DNA of 64,000 nt from Ailurus styani (taxonomy: Eukaryota > Chordata > Mammalia > Carnivora > Ailuridae). The translations under genes and the position numbers were made by a program. The DNA lies in assembly GCA_002007465.1 (NCBI GenBank), contig LNAC01000750.1:372001-436000 (forward strand). The letters run 5' to 3'. A model generated the notes under the pieces. That model was given only the letters and a program-made list of their open reading frames with translations. It ran no database searches and was not told the origin of the DNA. Positions 55,701 to 64,000 of this stretch are shown here, in pieces (position 1 is the stretch's first letter; every line of letters starts with the position of its first letter).

Positions 55701-56100
55701 GAGGTCCTAAATTTTCAAAAGTGGTTTTATCTGGTCTCCTTTCTTTATTTTGTCCCAAGTGCTTAGTGGCACATGTGGAGAAAAGCCAATCTGAGCCCAG
55801 CAGCAGAGCCAGAGAGGCAAAAGTCAGTCTCAGAACCCTAGGAAGGCCTGGGAAATGAGCAACTGTGTCTATGCATCTTTCTTCATTCTCTTTCTTTGCA
55901 GCTTCAACTGCTATGCTACTAAATGCCATGGCAAATTCATGCCATGAATCACTCCGCCCATACAGGCTAGGTCTTACTGTGCTCCATTAAAAGCAGAAGT
56001 CTATGGCTTTGTGCCAGGCCAAGCAGCTCTATCAGTCATTGATCCATCTAAGTGGCTCTGGGCCCTCTTCTGTTATATATATATATAATGTATGTATTTT

Positions 56101-56275
56101 TAAAAAAAGATTTTATTTATTTATTTGGAAGAGAGAGAATGAGAGGGGAGAGGTCAGAGGGAGAAGCAGACTCCCCGCAGAGCAGGGAGCCTGATGCGGG
56201 ACTGGATCCCAGGACTCCAGGATCATGACCTGAGCCTAAGGCAGTTGCTTAACCAACTGAGCCACCCAGTGCCCT
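56101..56275 (-). mobile_element. CanSINE
   Basis: Antisense, AAAGATTTTATTTATTTATT tail, ending GAGCCACCCAGTGCCC. Preceded by a short TA tract. Confidence 0.9.
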
Positions 56276-56775
56276 GTTTTATATATTTTTGACCTGAATG
56301 AAGGTATAAAGTATATAATTAATTCTACAAATCATCCCCAATCGAGTGGCTACTACTTGATTTATGGAGATGCACATAACATATTTTGAGGACTTTGATC
56401 ATTGAGAAATGATTCAGGATAGCCAGAATGAATTTACCAGTGACAAGTACAAGTCACACTGTTAATATGGACAGAAGAAATAGCACAAGCCAGAAATAGC
56501 TGTGGGAGGGAGGTGGGAAATTGGGAGGTCAAAATAGACCCTTTTATTTATGAGTGCTCGTGTTCTTTTCTCACCCACATCTGGATGTGGCTCTTCCTGC
56601 CCATGGCGGCAATTCCCCCTGCTCTCTTGTGTCCTCCCCACCCAGACCAGTCTCCGGGCCCTATGGATGAGGAAGTCCTTAGGGCGACCTCATTTTAGGG
56701 CTGCCTTTGCAATCTGATGTTCCTCTTGGATCCTCTCTCATGACCTAACTTCTTTAAATTATGGTTTTCTTTCAG

Positions 56776-57008
56776 CTCATCAAGGTGGCCTTAGAGAAAA
56801 GCCTGGCAGCCGTGGAGACCCAGAATGTATGTCTTCCCCCTCCTTCCTCAACAGGAGGGGACAATAACAGAGGTCTTCAGGAGGAAATGCTCCACCTGAG
56901 GGCCGAGATCCACCAGTACTTAGAGGAGAAGAGGAGAGCTGAGGGGGAACTGAAAGAGCTAAAGGCTCAAATTGAGGAAGCAGGATTCTCCTCTGTGGCC
57001 CACATCAG
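56776..57008 (+). CDS. PDE4DIP: PDE4DIP exon 19 (residues 1133-1209)
   Basis: 233 nt, acceptor tctttcag|CTC, donor CATCAG|gtagga; it ends two bases into codon 1210. LIKVALEKSLAAVETQN, a Pro/Ser/Gly spacer (LPPPSSTGGDNN), then coiled coil to EEAGFSSVAHI. Confidence 0.95.
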
Positions 57009-57545
57009 GTAGGACACCACCCAGAGGAGGAGAGCCCGCCCGTCGGGAGGCTGCCTTAGCCAAGGGAGGTCACCTCACTGCAACCAAGGCATTTGTGCTG
57101 CTGTAGGGCTTCCTGGTCTATGTCCCAAGCTCCATGCTTTAATGGTTCAAATTCTTAAGAGAAAACTCAATAATATTGGATAATGGTGATCATTCAGATT
57201 ATTTAAATCTGGTCTTAATTCTGTATAATAATGCCCATTATTAGCCATAGAGTCACGTGTGAAAATCTCCCAGGTGTATGACAGGTATTGCTCTTTTGCA
57301 TTGACTGGAACATACTGAAGAATGTCCTACTACCCATGATGCTTCACTGCTGCATGTGGAACCAGAAGAGTCCCTGAGGGAAGAGGCTGTACACAGGGGC
57401 CCCTTTGCTTCCACTCAGCTCTCTCTTTGCAGCATGAATCCCTAGATCAAGCAATAGCAATTTCAGCTATCTCTGCTGTTTTGTTAACTTTACAGAAATG
57501 GCATAGAGCTGATTCATTGGTTAGAGTGACCACTCTGTGTTTTTT

Positions 57546-57726
57546 TCTAAATATTTTATTTATTTATTTGAGAGAGAGAGACAGAGATAGCACAGGCAGA
57601 GATGAGAGAGCAAAGCAGACTCCCCGCTGATCAGGGGAGCCTGACACGGGGCTCCATCCCAGGACCCTGCGATCGTGACCTTAGCCTAAGGCAGACGCTT
57701 AACTGACTGAGCCATCCAGGTGCCCC
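57546..57726 (-). mobile_element. CanSINE
   Basis: Antisense, ending GAGCCATCCAGGTGCCCC. CCACTCTGT on both sides. Confidence 0.9.
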
Positions 57727-58177
57727 TGGCCACTCTGTTTTTAATGGCATTTTTTCAAAAGATGCTTGGGGAACACGCTGATAATGTAGGGCTAATCCAT
57801 TAATTCATTCATCCCTGAGGGTCATAATCATTGTGGGGCCTGTTGTTTAGAACACAGCAATGCAAATGTACAATTTCTAATTCATGCCCTATTGTTTCTT
57901 TGCCTATCATGTGCCTCTTAAATATCCCCAAGTCATAGAATAATATCAGCACTGAAGAGGACCTTGGCATCTAGCCTAATCCTTATTTCATAGCCAAGGA
58001 AACCGCAGTCTAAAAAGTTCTAGCAACTTGCTCAAAGTTGCATATTAGTCCATGGCTAGACCCCTGCCCTCCAATTTTTAATATCTAAGCCTTTTCTTCT
58101 ATGCTGTATACTTTTTAGAACAATCTTGGAAATATTCTTGTGATCATCCTTCATGCTGGTTCTTTTACTCTGAATTA

Positions 58178-58422
58178 TCATCTTTCTTTCTTCCTCCCTT
58201 TCTTTCTTTCTTGCTTGGAGAAAGAGAGAATGAGAGAGTGTGAGCACACAGATGTGCACACGGAGGGGGAGGGGTGGAAGGAGAGGGAGAGAGAGAATCT
58301 TGAGCAGACTCCATGCCTTGTATGGAGCCTGATGTGGGGCTCAGTCTCACAACCCTGAGATCATGACCTGAGCTGAAATCAGGAGTCAGATGCTTAACCA
58401 ACCGAGTCACTGAGGTGCCCCC
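58178..58422 (-). mobile_element. CanSINE, diverged, with TTTC tract
   Basis: Antisense. The tail has become CTTTCTTTCTTCC; ends GAGTCACTGAGGTGCCCC. Confidence 0.85.
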
Positions 58423-58475
58423 ATGATATTTCTTTCTACTGAAATGAAATTCTACTTAAGTGAAAGCATAAGTTG

Positions 58476-58565
58476 TTGTTAAGTAATCTCTCTGCCCACC
58501 ATGGGGCTTGAACTCACAAACTTGAGATCAAAAGTCACATGGCCTACTGACTGAGCCAGCCAGTT
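58476..58565 (-). mobile_element. Truncated CanSINE-like fragment
   Basis: AACTCACAAACTTGAGATCA and ACTGACTGAGCCAGCCAG match the head half of an older subfamily. Confidence 0.7.
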
Positions 58566-59468
58566 CAGGATTCTAAGAAACCCAATCTAGGGTGATAGCC
58601 AACTGCTAATCCTTCCAGATGCGAGCTACTAGTTTCCCTTGCCTCTTCTCCCAAATTAGTGTGTTTATGGATCACCTGCAGAACTTAAGTAAAATGTAGA
58701 CCCATAGGCCTTAGCTCTAAAGTTCTGTTGTTGTTGTTGTTGTTTTAACAAGCACCTCATAGGATTCTGATGTTAGTACTTTGCAGGTCTGCAGCTGGTA
58801 CAGCAGAATAAAATGCCTCCTCTGTTGTAGACCCTGAACTGACCAGACCATATATGCAATTCCATTTAAGCGTCCAGTAATTCCGCTGGGTACGAGTTAT
58901 ACTTATTTTATATAAAAGGAGAGTGAGGCTCAAAGAGGTTAAGCAAACTGCCTATTTAAATGAATTGCCTTGTTAAAGCCACGGCTTTTTGTTTTTGTTT
59001 TTGTTTTTTTTTTAATCACTTCCATCCAACCCTGGCAAAGGGTTTGGCGTGAAGAAAGGATGGAGTCTGGAATGTCTTGGTGAAAATTAGTTGTTTATCC
59101 ATTTTATTTCTTCTACAAATATGCATGTTTTATGTGGCAGGCACTGTGAAGGCTCTGGGGATACAGGGTGAACAGGACAGGAAGAGTCCCTGACCTCATC
59201 AAGATGATCAATCACAAGAGCCAAACATAAAGCAAATAATTACAGGAGTACATTTGATTGTAGTTCTGATTGGTGTTATTTATTTCTTGTTTTCCTAGAT
59301 CCCAATTTCTCCTCCAGGGGTTGAAAAGTGACCAATGATACTTAATAGAATTGTAGAACCCATAATAAATTTTTCCCAGGCAAGGTCTTTCTTATTCTTT
59401 TTTTTTCTTAACACTGTAAGTACCCTTGTTTATTCCAAAGGCCACTGAAAATTAGAACATGAGGCTGA

Positions 59469-59566
59469 GGGGGTGCCTGGGTAGGTCAGTTGGCTGAGCG
59501 TCTGCCTTTGACTCAGGTCATGATCCCAGATCCTGGGATCGAGTCCCACATCAGGCTCCCTGCTCA
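59469..59566 (+). mobile_element. 3'-truncated CanSINE
   Basis: GGGGTGCCTGGGTAGGTCAG head through ATCAGGCTCCCTGCTCA; the CT-rich part and tail are missing. Confidence 0.85.
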
Positions 59567-59800
59567 ACTAGACCAGGTATGTCGAGTCCAAGATTTTTAG
59601 GGACTGCGTTGCCACCAAGTAGCTGTGGTAGTGTGGGCAAGTCTCTCTTCCTGAGTCTATCCATAAGGCAGCCCTCATTGGTTTCCGAGGTGGCTTCCTG
59701 ATTTGGGGTGTCTCTGAGTCTCTGCTGGGCTGAGGTGGGGGCTGCGGGAACCGAGGCTGAGAGCAGAGTCAGCCCTTCACGGTGTGTGTGTTTCCTGCAG

Positions 59801-60236
59801 GAACACCGTGCTGAGCCTTTGCCTGGAGAATGCAGAGCTGAAAGAGCAGATGGGAGAAGCAATGTCTGATGGATGGGAGATCGAGGAAGACAAGGAGAAG
59901 GGCGAGGTGGCGGTGGAAACTGTGGTAGCCAGAGGGGGCCTGAATGAGAATAGCCTTCAGGCTGAGTTCAGAAAGCTCCAGGGAAAACTGAAGAATGCCC
60001 ACGATATCATCAACCTCCTCAAAGAACAGCTGGTGCTGAGCAGCAAGGACGGGAACAGTGAGCCTAGTCCAGAGCTCCTTGCGCGCGTGGCCCGGGAGAT
60101 CGACAGAATGAACACAGAGCTGGTCTGTTCTCCTGAGAAACCCCAACACCAAGAAGAGGAGCACGTGACCCTAAGGCCCTGCCCCAGACCCCAGAGCCTT
60201 GACCTTGGGGCCGTCCTTGCCGTGGATGGCCACCAA
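59801..60236 (+). CDS. PDE4DIP: PDE4DIP exon 20 (residues 1210-1355)
   Basis: 436 nt, acceptor ttcctgcag|GAA, donor CAA|gtaagt. It completes Arg1210 and ends in phase 0. NTVLSLCLENAELKEQMGEA, an acidic patch (WEIEEDKEKGE), a helical block LQGKLKNAHDIINLLKEQL that recurs in exon 23, then a His/Glu/Pro-rich disordered tail (PQHQEEEHVTLRPCPRPQ). Confidence 0.95.
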
Positions 60237-61086
60237 GTAAGTGTGGGATTAGATGGAATGAGAGACCTGTGGAGAAGGGCTGGAGGTAACAGTTTTTACC
60301 TAAAACAGCTCTGCCCTATGGGTCAGAAGGGGTTGAGGGAAGGGCACCTTTGCCCCCCAAGCAGTGGTAATAATATTCCTCATACATTCTGCCTTTGGAA
60401 AAGGTTTTACAACATTATCTCACAAACATTACTTGGGTAATTAATTTTTCATAAATGTTTCTTCGGAGCTTCATTTTCCAGATCACACACTAGGCATTGG
60501 GCAGCAGGCAGTAAGGTCTGGTCTTTGCCCCGTATGTCCTCAGCATGGTGGGGCAAGATGGCACAAACTGATCATTTCAATAGGATGCTGCATAGGGATG
60601 CCTGGGGCTCGCGGCAGCCCAGACAAGTGGTGTGTAATGACACCTGTCCTTCTCACTGCCATTTTCGTCACAGCTCATCCCAGGTGTCTGTTCGTGAGCC
60701 AAAGGAGGGGCTCTCAGGATCCTCATAAGGGGATGGTCTTTGCTGAGTGTTGAGTAAATGGAGACTATAGAGGATTCCAGGGGGGACAAGGGTGGGACAG
60801 GAGCACGGGGAGAGATGAGAGGTTTCTCCCCCTCCTCTTTTCAACCGCTGAACCAACGTTTACTGAGAGCTCCTCACTGGACTTTACTGGCACTGTACTA
60901 TGTGCTGAAAATACAGAGCTGAATAAAACCTTATCCTGGCTCTGCAGTAGCTTGGAGCTGGAAAGCAAGCCACTACCAAAGGGTATGTTCAAACCCATGA
61001 ATAAAGTCCATGGGGTTCAGAAAGGGAAGGGGCCAGGACTGCATGGGGCTGTTACTGCCTGGTCCCTATGTTGCCTCTTTTCACAG
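60237..61086 (+). other. PDE4DIP: Intron 20 (850 bp)
   Basis: No SINE. An L2-like fragment around 60845-60960; otherwise nothing recognised. Confidence 0.55.
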
Positions 61087-61279
61087 CTGGATAATCGGCC
61101 CCAAGCCCGAAATCCTGGGCCTCACTCAGAATTTAACCTTCCTGGATCCACCAAGCACCTGCGCTCCCAACTGGCCCAGTGCAGACAGCGCTACCAGGAT
61201 CTCCAGGAGAAGCTGCTGATATCAGAAGCCACGGTCTTTGCCCAGGCCAACCAGCTGGAGAAATACAGAGTCATGCTTA
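61087..61279 (+). CDS. PDE4DIP: PDE4DIP exon 21 (residues 1356-1419), NBPF-related segment
   Basis: 193 nt, acceptor cttttcacag|CTG, donor CTTA|gtaagt; it ends one base into codon 1420. A polar start (LDNRPQARNPGPHSE) is followed by the conserved block LRSQLAQCRQRYQDLQEKLL and ANQLEKYRVML. The LRSQLAxCRQ...LANQxxKY pattern is the one that opens NBPF-family proteins, reflecting their shared ancestry with myomegalin. Confidence 0.95.
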
Positions 61280-62155
61280 GTAAGTCTTAGGTTCACCATC
61301 ACCAAGACGTCTGTCTTCTCCCTGACAAGCTACGTGCTTTGCAGACTTCCCTTTTCTTCCCCAGCCTCAAAATAAATTTGATCCTGACCAGGGTCCTGGA
61401 ACTGTGGAAATGGATATTTAACTTCAGTTTTTGCACCTGGCAGAGAAGAATAAAGAACAAAGCAAGTTTGCAGTGAGCATATAAGGGAAAAAATGGGCTA
61501 ACATCTAGGTTTGCTGACTTCTGGTATAGTCAGCAAAATGCTTTACATCTCTCAACATATACTGATAGTTTCTCTCCTCCTTTTAGCCCCAAATCATATT
61601 CTTCAGAAATATATCCACGCCGTTGGTTTAGAATCCATGCTTTCCAATAGAACTTCCTACAGTGTTTGAAATGCTTATGGAGTACATGAGATGTGGCTAG
61701 TTCAACTTGGGGATTTTATTTAATTTTAATTAATTTAATATGAAGTAGTCACGTGTGGCTAGTAGCTATCTTATAGAACAGTATGGATCTCGATGTATTA
61801 GGACTCTCAATTAGTTCAGCCCCATTCATGTATTTACTGATCCTCTGTGGATAAAGCACTTGCTAGTTTCACTGGGGCTTCTAGGGATGATAATACATAT
61901 AATACCCAACTTAAAGATGTCTGGTCCCCCCAAAACCTCAGTTGCTGTTGGTGAGATCACCAGGGGCAAACAGAGGCTCATCCCGGTGGAAGGAAGTCCT
62001 GCCTGGAGTGGGTGGTCTCTTCTCCCACTTGGGTCCAAAGAAACATCCATCCCTCTCTGGCTCTGACCTCCCTGCCCTGTGAGGGCTAGGGCACATGCCA
62101 CTGAGGTTGAGGGACATTCAGAGAGCCTCTGTGACCCCCTCTGTCTCTTCCCGAG
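61280..62155 (+). other. PDE4DIP: Intron 21 (876 bp)
   Basis: A weak DNA-transposon relic at about 61640-61795; nothing else recognised. Ends in the tandem acceptor gagcag. Confidence 0.6.
61640..61795 (-). mobile_element. Ancient hAT-like DNA transposon relic
   Basis: CCAATAGAACTTCCTACAGT at one end and GTGTGGCTAGTAGCTATCTT near the other: the same family as 50935-51122, opposite orientation. Confidence 0.5.
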
Positions 62156-62275
62156 CAGGTGAACCCTTGGTGAAGCAGGACAGCAAGCAAGTCCAGGTGG
62201 ACCTCCAGGATCTGGGCTATGAGACCTGTGGCCGAAGTGAGAACGAGGCTGAGCGGGAGGAGAGCACCAGCCCCG
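62156..62275 (+). CDS. PDE4DIP: PDE4DIP exon 22 (residues 1420-1459), NAGNAG acceptor
   Basis: 120 nt if the first AG is used (cccgag|CAG), giving VMLTGEPLVKQ, which matches the usual mammalian form. The next AG, three bases on (gagcag|GTG), gives VMLSEPLVKQ, one residue shorter. Both keep frame. It then reads DSKQVQVDLQDLGYETCGRS and ends in an acidic EREESTSP. Donor CCCG|gtagga, one base into codon 1460. Confidence 0.93.
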
Positions 62276-62903
62276 GTAGGAGCACGAGGGCAGGGCTCAC
62301 CTGGCCTCGCTGGAGTCGGCCTTTGCATCAGGGAGCTCTTGGCCATTCCCACACCTGATGAGGAGTGGTGCTGAGGGGGTATCGTAGACCGAAGGGGCCC
62401 CAGGGCCAGTGAGGCACAGGGAGTTTGGCAGAGAACTCCTGTCCAACACAGGAATGAGGCTGAGCGTGAGTGGGAATGTCTCTAATGAGTTTCCAACATA
62501 CTGCTGTTAATTAAAAGAAGAAAAGTTCTATACAATAGATGATCATCTAAGGCTTACTTTTTTAATGAAGAGACCAGATGAGCTTTGGGAGACATGCAAA
62601 CCCTAAGCTAAAAAATCTGTTTTTCCATCATAGAAGGACTTTGACTGCAGGGACACCCACCAAGCTGAAACTGTGCAAAGAATAAACACTCAGGGCAGTG
62701 GAAGGTGCCCGTGCCTGGTACCTGACCTGCAGGGCTGTGGAGTGGGTGGGAAATACCATCTTTGAATGCTAGTTAAGCACAGGGCCAAATAAAGTACCAC
62801 CTCAACTTTTGCTCTAGTGATCCCTGTCCCCACCACCAAAGCTGCCTCTGGCTGCAGCAGCAGGCGTAGCTTTATTCAGGAAGATGTCTTTGTCTTTTCT
62901 CAG
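62276..62903 (+). other. PDE4DIP: Intron 22 (628 bp)
   Basis: No repeat or gene recognised. Confidence 0.55.
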
Positions 62904-63414
62904 AGTGTGAGGAGCACGACAGCCTCGGGGAAACAGCCCTGATGGAGGGGCACCTGTGCTCACCAGAGGCCAGTCCCCCGGGGAGGAAGCCCCTGGAGAG
63001 CCCTCAAGGGAAGCAGGAGGACTTCCACACATACGGAAAGTCGGAAGACATCTCTGTCCTGCAGAAGGACATCAGGGACCTGAAGGCCCAGCTGCAGAAT
63101 GCCAACAAGATCATCCAAAACCTCAAGAGCCGGGTCCGGTCCCTCTCGGTTACAAGTGATTATTCATCGAGTCTGGAGAGACCAAGAAAGCTGAAGGCCA
63201 TTGCCACCCTCGAAGGGTCTTCACCTCATAGCGTCACTGACGAGGATGAGGGGTGGCTGTCTGATGGCACTGGGGCTTTCTACCTGCCGGGGCTTCAGGC
63301 TAAAAAGGATCTGAAAAGTCTGATCCAGAGAGTGTCCCAGCTGGAGGCCCAGCTCCCGAAAACTGGGGTGGAAGGGAAGCTGGCAGAAGAACTGAGATCA
63401 GCTTCATGGCCTGG
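62904..63414 (+). CDS. PDE4DIP: PDE4DIP exon 23 (residues 1460-1629), last exon in the window
   Basis: 511 nt, acceptor cttttctcag|AGT, donor CCTGG|gtaagg; it ends two bases into the next Gly codon. The first 60 residues are divergent and low in structure (ECEEHDSLGE... KPLESPQGKQED). Then come the coiled coil LQKDIRDLKAQLQNANKIIQ, the strongly conserved Ser/Tyr-rich SRVRSLSVTSDYSSSLERPR, an acidic WLSDGTGAF segment and a second short coiled coil ending EELRSASWPG. The Olduvai-like portion should begin in the next exons, outside the window. Confidence 0.95.
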
Positions 63415-64000
63415 GTAAGGTGGCACTCTTTGCGCCCTGATTTGATTGATAGTGCCTAAGTTTGTGTTGGAGGTGGGCTAGCCCAGGCAGGTAGAAGAGA
63501 GATCCCATAGGGGTGATCAGAAGCGAGCCTACTTAAATGCTAGGCCTCGGTCCAGGTGTCTGCGATTTCCTATCGGGAATCTATTAGTAAAGCCACCGGA
63601 CGTGTGGTGTAGTAGGAACACTGGAGCCAAACTGCCTGGGTCCGAATCCTAGCTCTGGCACTTTCTAGCTGTCCAACTTACTTAGACTTTCTGGGCCTCT
63701 TTCCTTACCTATTAAATGAGGAGAGTAAGAGAACCTATCTCAACGGGTGGCTACTGGGTTTAAATGAATTAGTACAAGTGATCAAAATTGCCTAACATAT
63801 AGTAAGCTCTCAGCATGACTTACTATAACTGTTACTGTTATTGATACTTTGTGTTGAAAGACACTGGGTATCTGTCCTTGTTATCTGCACTGAGTATCCA
63901 ACCACGCAAAAGCTTAGTGGCCTCAAACAATAATTTATGTTTGGCGCTGGACATCGCTTCTTCCTTCACATGTCTGGAGATGTGGGGCTCCTTGGCTTCT
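63415..64000 (+). other. PDE4DIP: Start of intron 23, cut by the window end
   Basis: Donor gtaagg. Contains a rather complete sense MIR at about 63602-63825 (tRNA-like head TGCCTGGGTCCGAATCC, then CTTTCTAGCTGT). No exon before the end. Confidence 0.7.
63602..63825 (+). mobile_element. MIR SINE
   Basis: TGGTGTAGTAGGAACACTGG, TGCCTGGGTCCGAATCCTAG, then TAGTAAGCTCTCAGCATG: nearly the whole ancient mammalian tRNA-derived MIR. Confidence 0.8.

Larger units (their letters stand above)
51980..56775 (+). other. PDE4DIP: Intron 18 (4.8 kb)
   Basis: The first 2 kb is repeat-free and holds the candidate terminal exon, possible microexon and poly(A) signal. The second half holds CanSINEs at 55031 (+), 55198 (-), 55534 (-) and 56101 (-). 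54000-55000 shows nothing recognised. Confidence 0.65.
57009..59800 (+). other. PDE4DIP: Intron 19 (2.8 kb)
   Basis: CanSINE copies or fragments at 57546 (-), 58178 (-), 58476 (-) and 59469 (+). MIR/L2-like remnants at about 57940-58130, 58840-58975 and 59110-59260. Short TTG repeat at about 58728-58746. Confidence 0.65.
14341..63414 (+). other. PDE4DIP: PDE4DIP (myomegalin) gene, 5' and middle part, 23 coding exons
   Basis: Joining 23 exons with consensus splice sites gives one continuous frame of 1,629 codons plus two bases that matches mammalian myomegalin along its length as I recall it. Known role: a large coiled-coil scaffold at the centrosome and cis-Golgi that anchors PDE4D and binds AKAP450/AKAP9; it is a paralogue of CDK5RAP2. 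This isoform starts with its own first exon rather than the CM1 module, so it should lack CM1-dependent gamma-tubulin ring complex binding (inference). Exons 2-11, 14 and 15 are multiples of three in phase 0. Introns are GT-AG except intron 9 (GC-AG). The last donor at 63415 shows that the gene continues past the window; the Olduvai domain and C terminus are not included. Frame, order and phase agree throughout and I saw no frameshift or premature stop, so this is an intact gene and not a pseudogene copy. Confidence 0.96.

Noticed and set aside
59784..60440. 218-codon ORF as a single gene
   Set aside because: Its core is exon 20; both ends read into introns past the ttcctgcag acceptor and the CAA|gtaagt donor.

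Overview
The window is genomic DNA of a placental mammal, almost certainly a carnivoran. Roughly 30 copies of the tRNA-Lys-derived carnivore SINE (CanSINE: GGCGCCTGGGTGGCTCAG head, AAATAAAATCTTTAAAA tail) and carnivore-type L1 3' ends are scattered on both strands. Several SINEs carry the GTGGGTTAAAGCC head variant and long flanking duplications, which I associate with caniforms, perhaps mustelids; the family-level guess is weak. There are no bacterial, viral or CRISPR features.

One protein-coding gene is recognisable: the 5' and middle part of PDE4DIP (myomegalin), on the + strand. A CpG-rich, TATA-less promoter at about 13.44-14.34 kb carries NRF1, ZNF143-type, YY1-type and Sp1-type motifs and two short uORFs. 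It leads into an unusually large first coding exon (14341-15465, residues 1-375) with an N-terminal CxxC...CxxC pair. A further 22 coding exons follow, all with checked reading frame and splice phase, to 63414. Together they encode about 1,630 residues, mostly coiled coil. The gene continues beyond the window: the Olduvai/NBPF-related region and the C-terminal part are not here. The CM1 (gamma-tubulin complex binding) exons of other myomegalin isoforms are also absent. They are expected upstream, since in those isoforms the CM1-encoding 5' exons join the exon that here begins at 22765.

Layout. 1-13.43 kb: no gene recognised; an old, internally rearranged L1 (2.84-5.55 kb), DNA-transposon fossils and a cluster of five CanSINEs (9.47-11.5 kb). 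13.44-15.47 kb: promoter and exon 1. 15.47-22.76 kb: intron 1. 22.77-31.79 kb: exons 2-12, dense and mostly phase 0-0. 31.79-41.61 kb: exons 13-17 with larger introns. 41.61-51.89 kb: a 10.3-kb, strikingly repeat-poor intron that begins with an in-frame read-through terminus followed by several poly(A) signals. 51.89-63.41 kb: exons 18-23, with a candidate alternative terminal exon at 52331-52495 and a possible 39-nt microexon at 53535.

The points most worth a second look are the two candidate alternative 3' termini, the microexon, the GC-AG intron 9, the NAGNAG acceptor of exon 22, the zinc-binding-like N terminus and an SxLP (EB-binding-like) motif in exon 1. I see no undescribed biological system; the novelty is in isoform structure.
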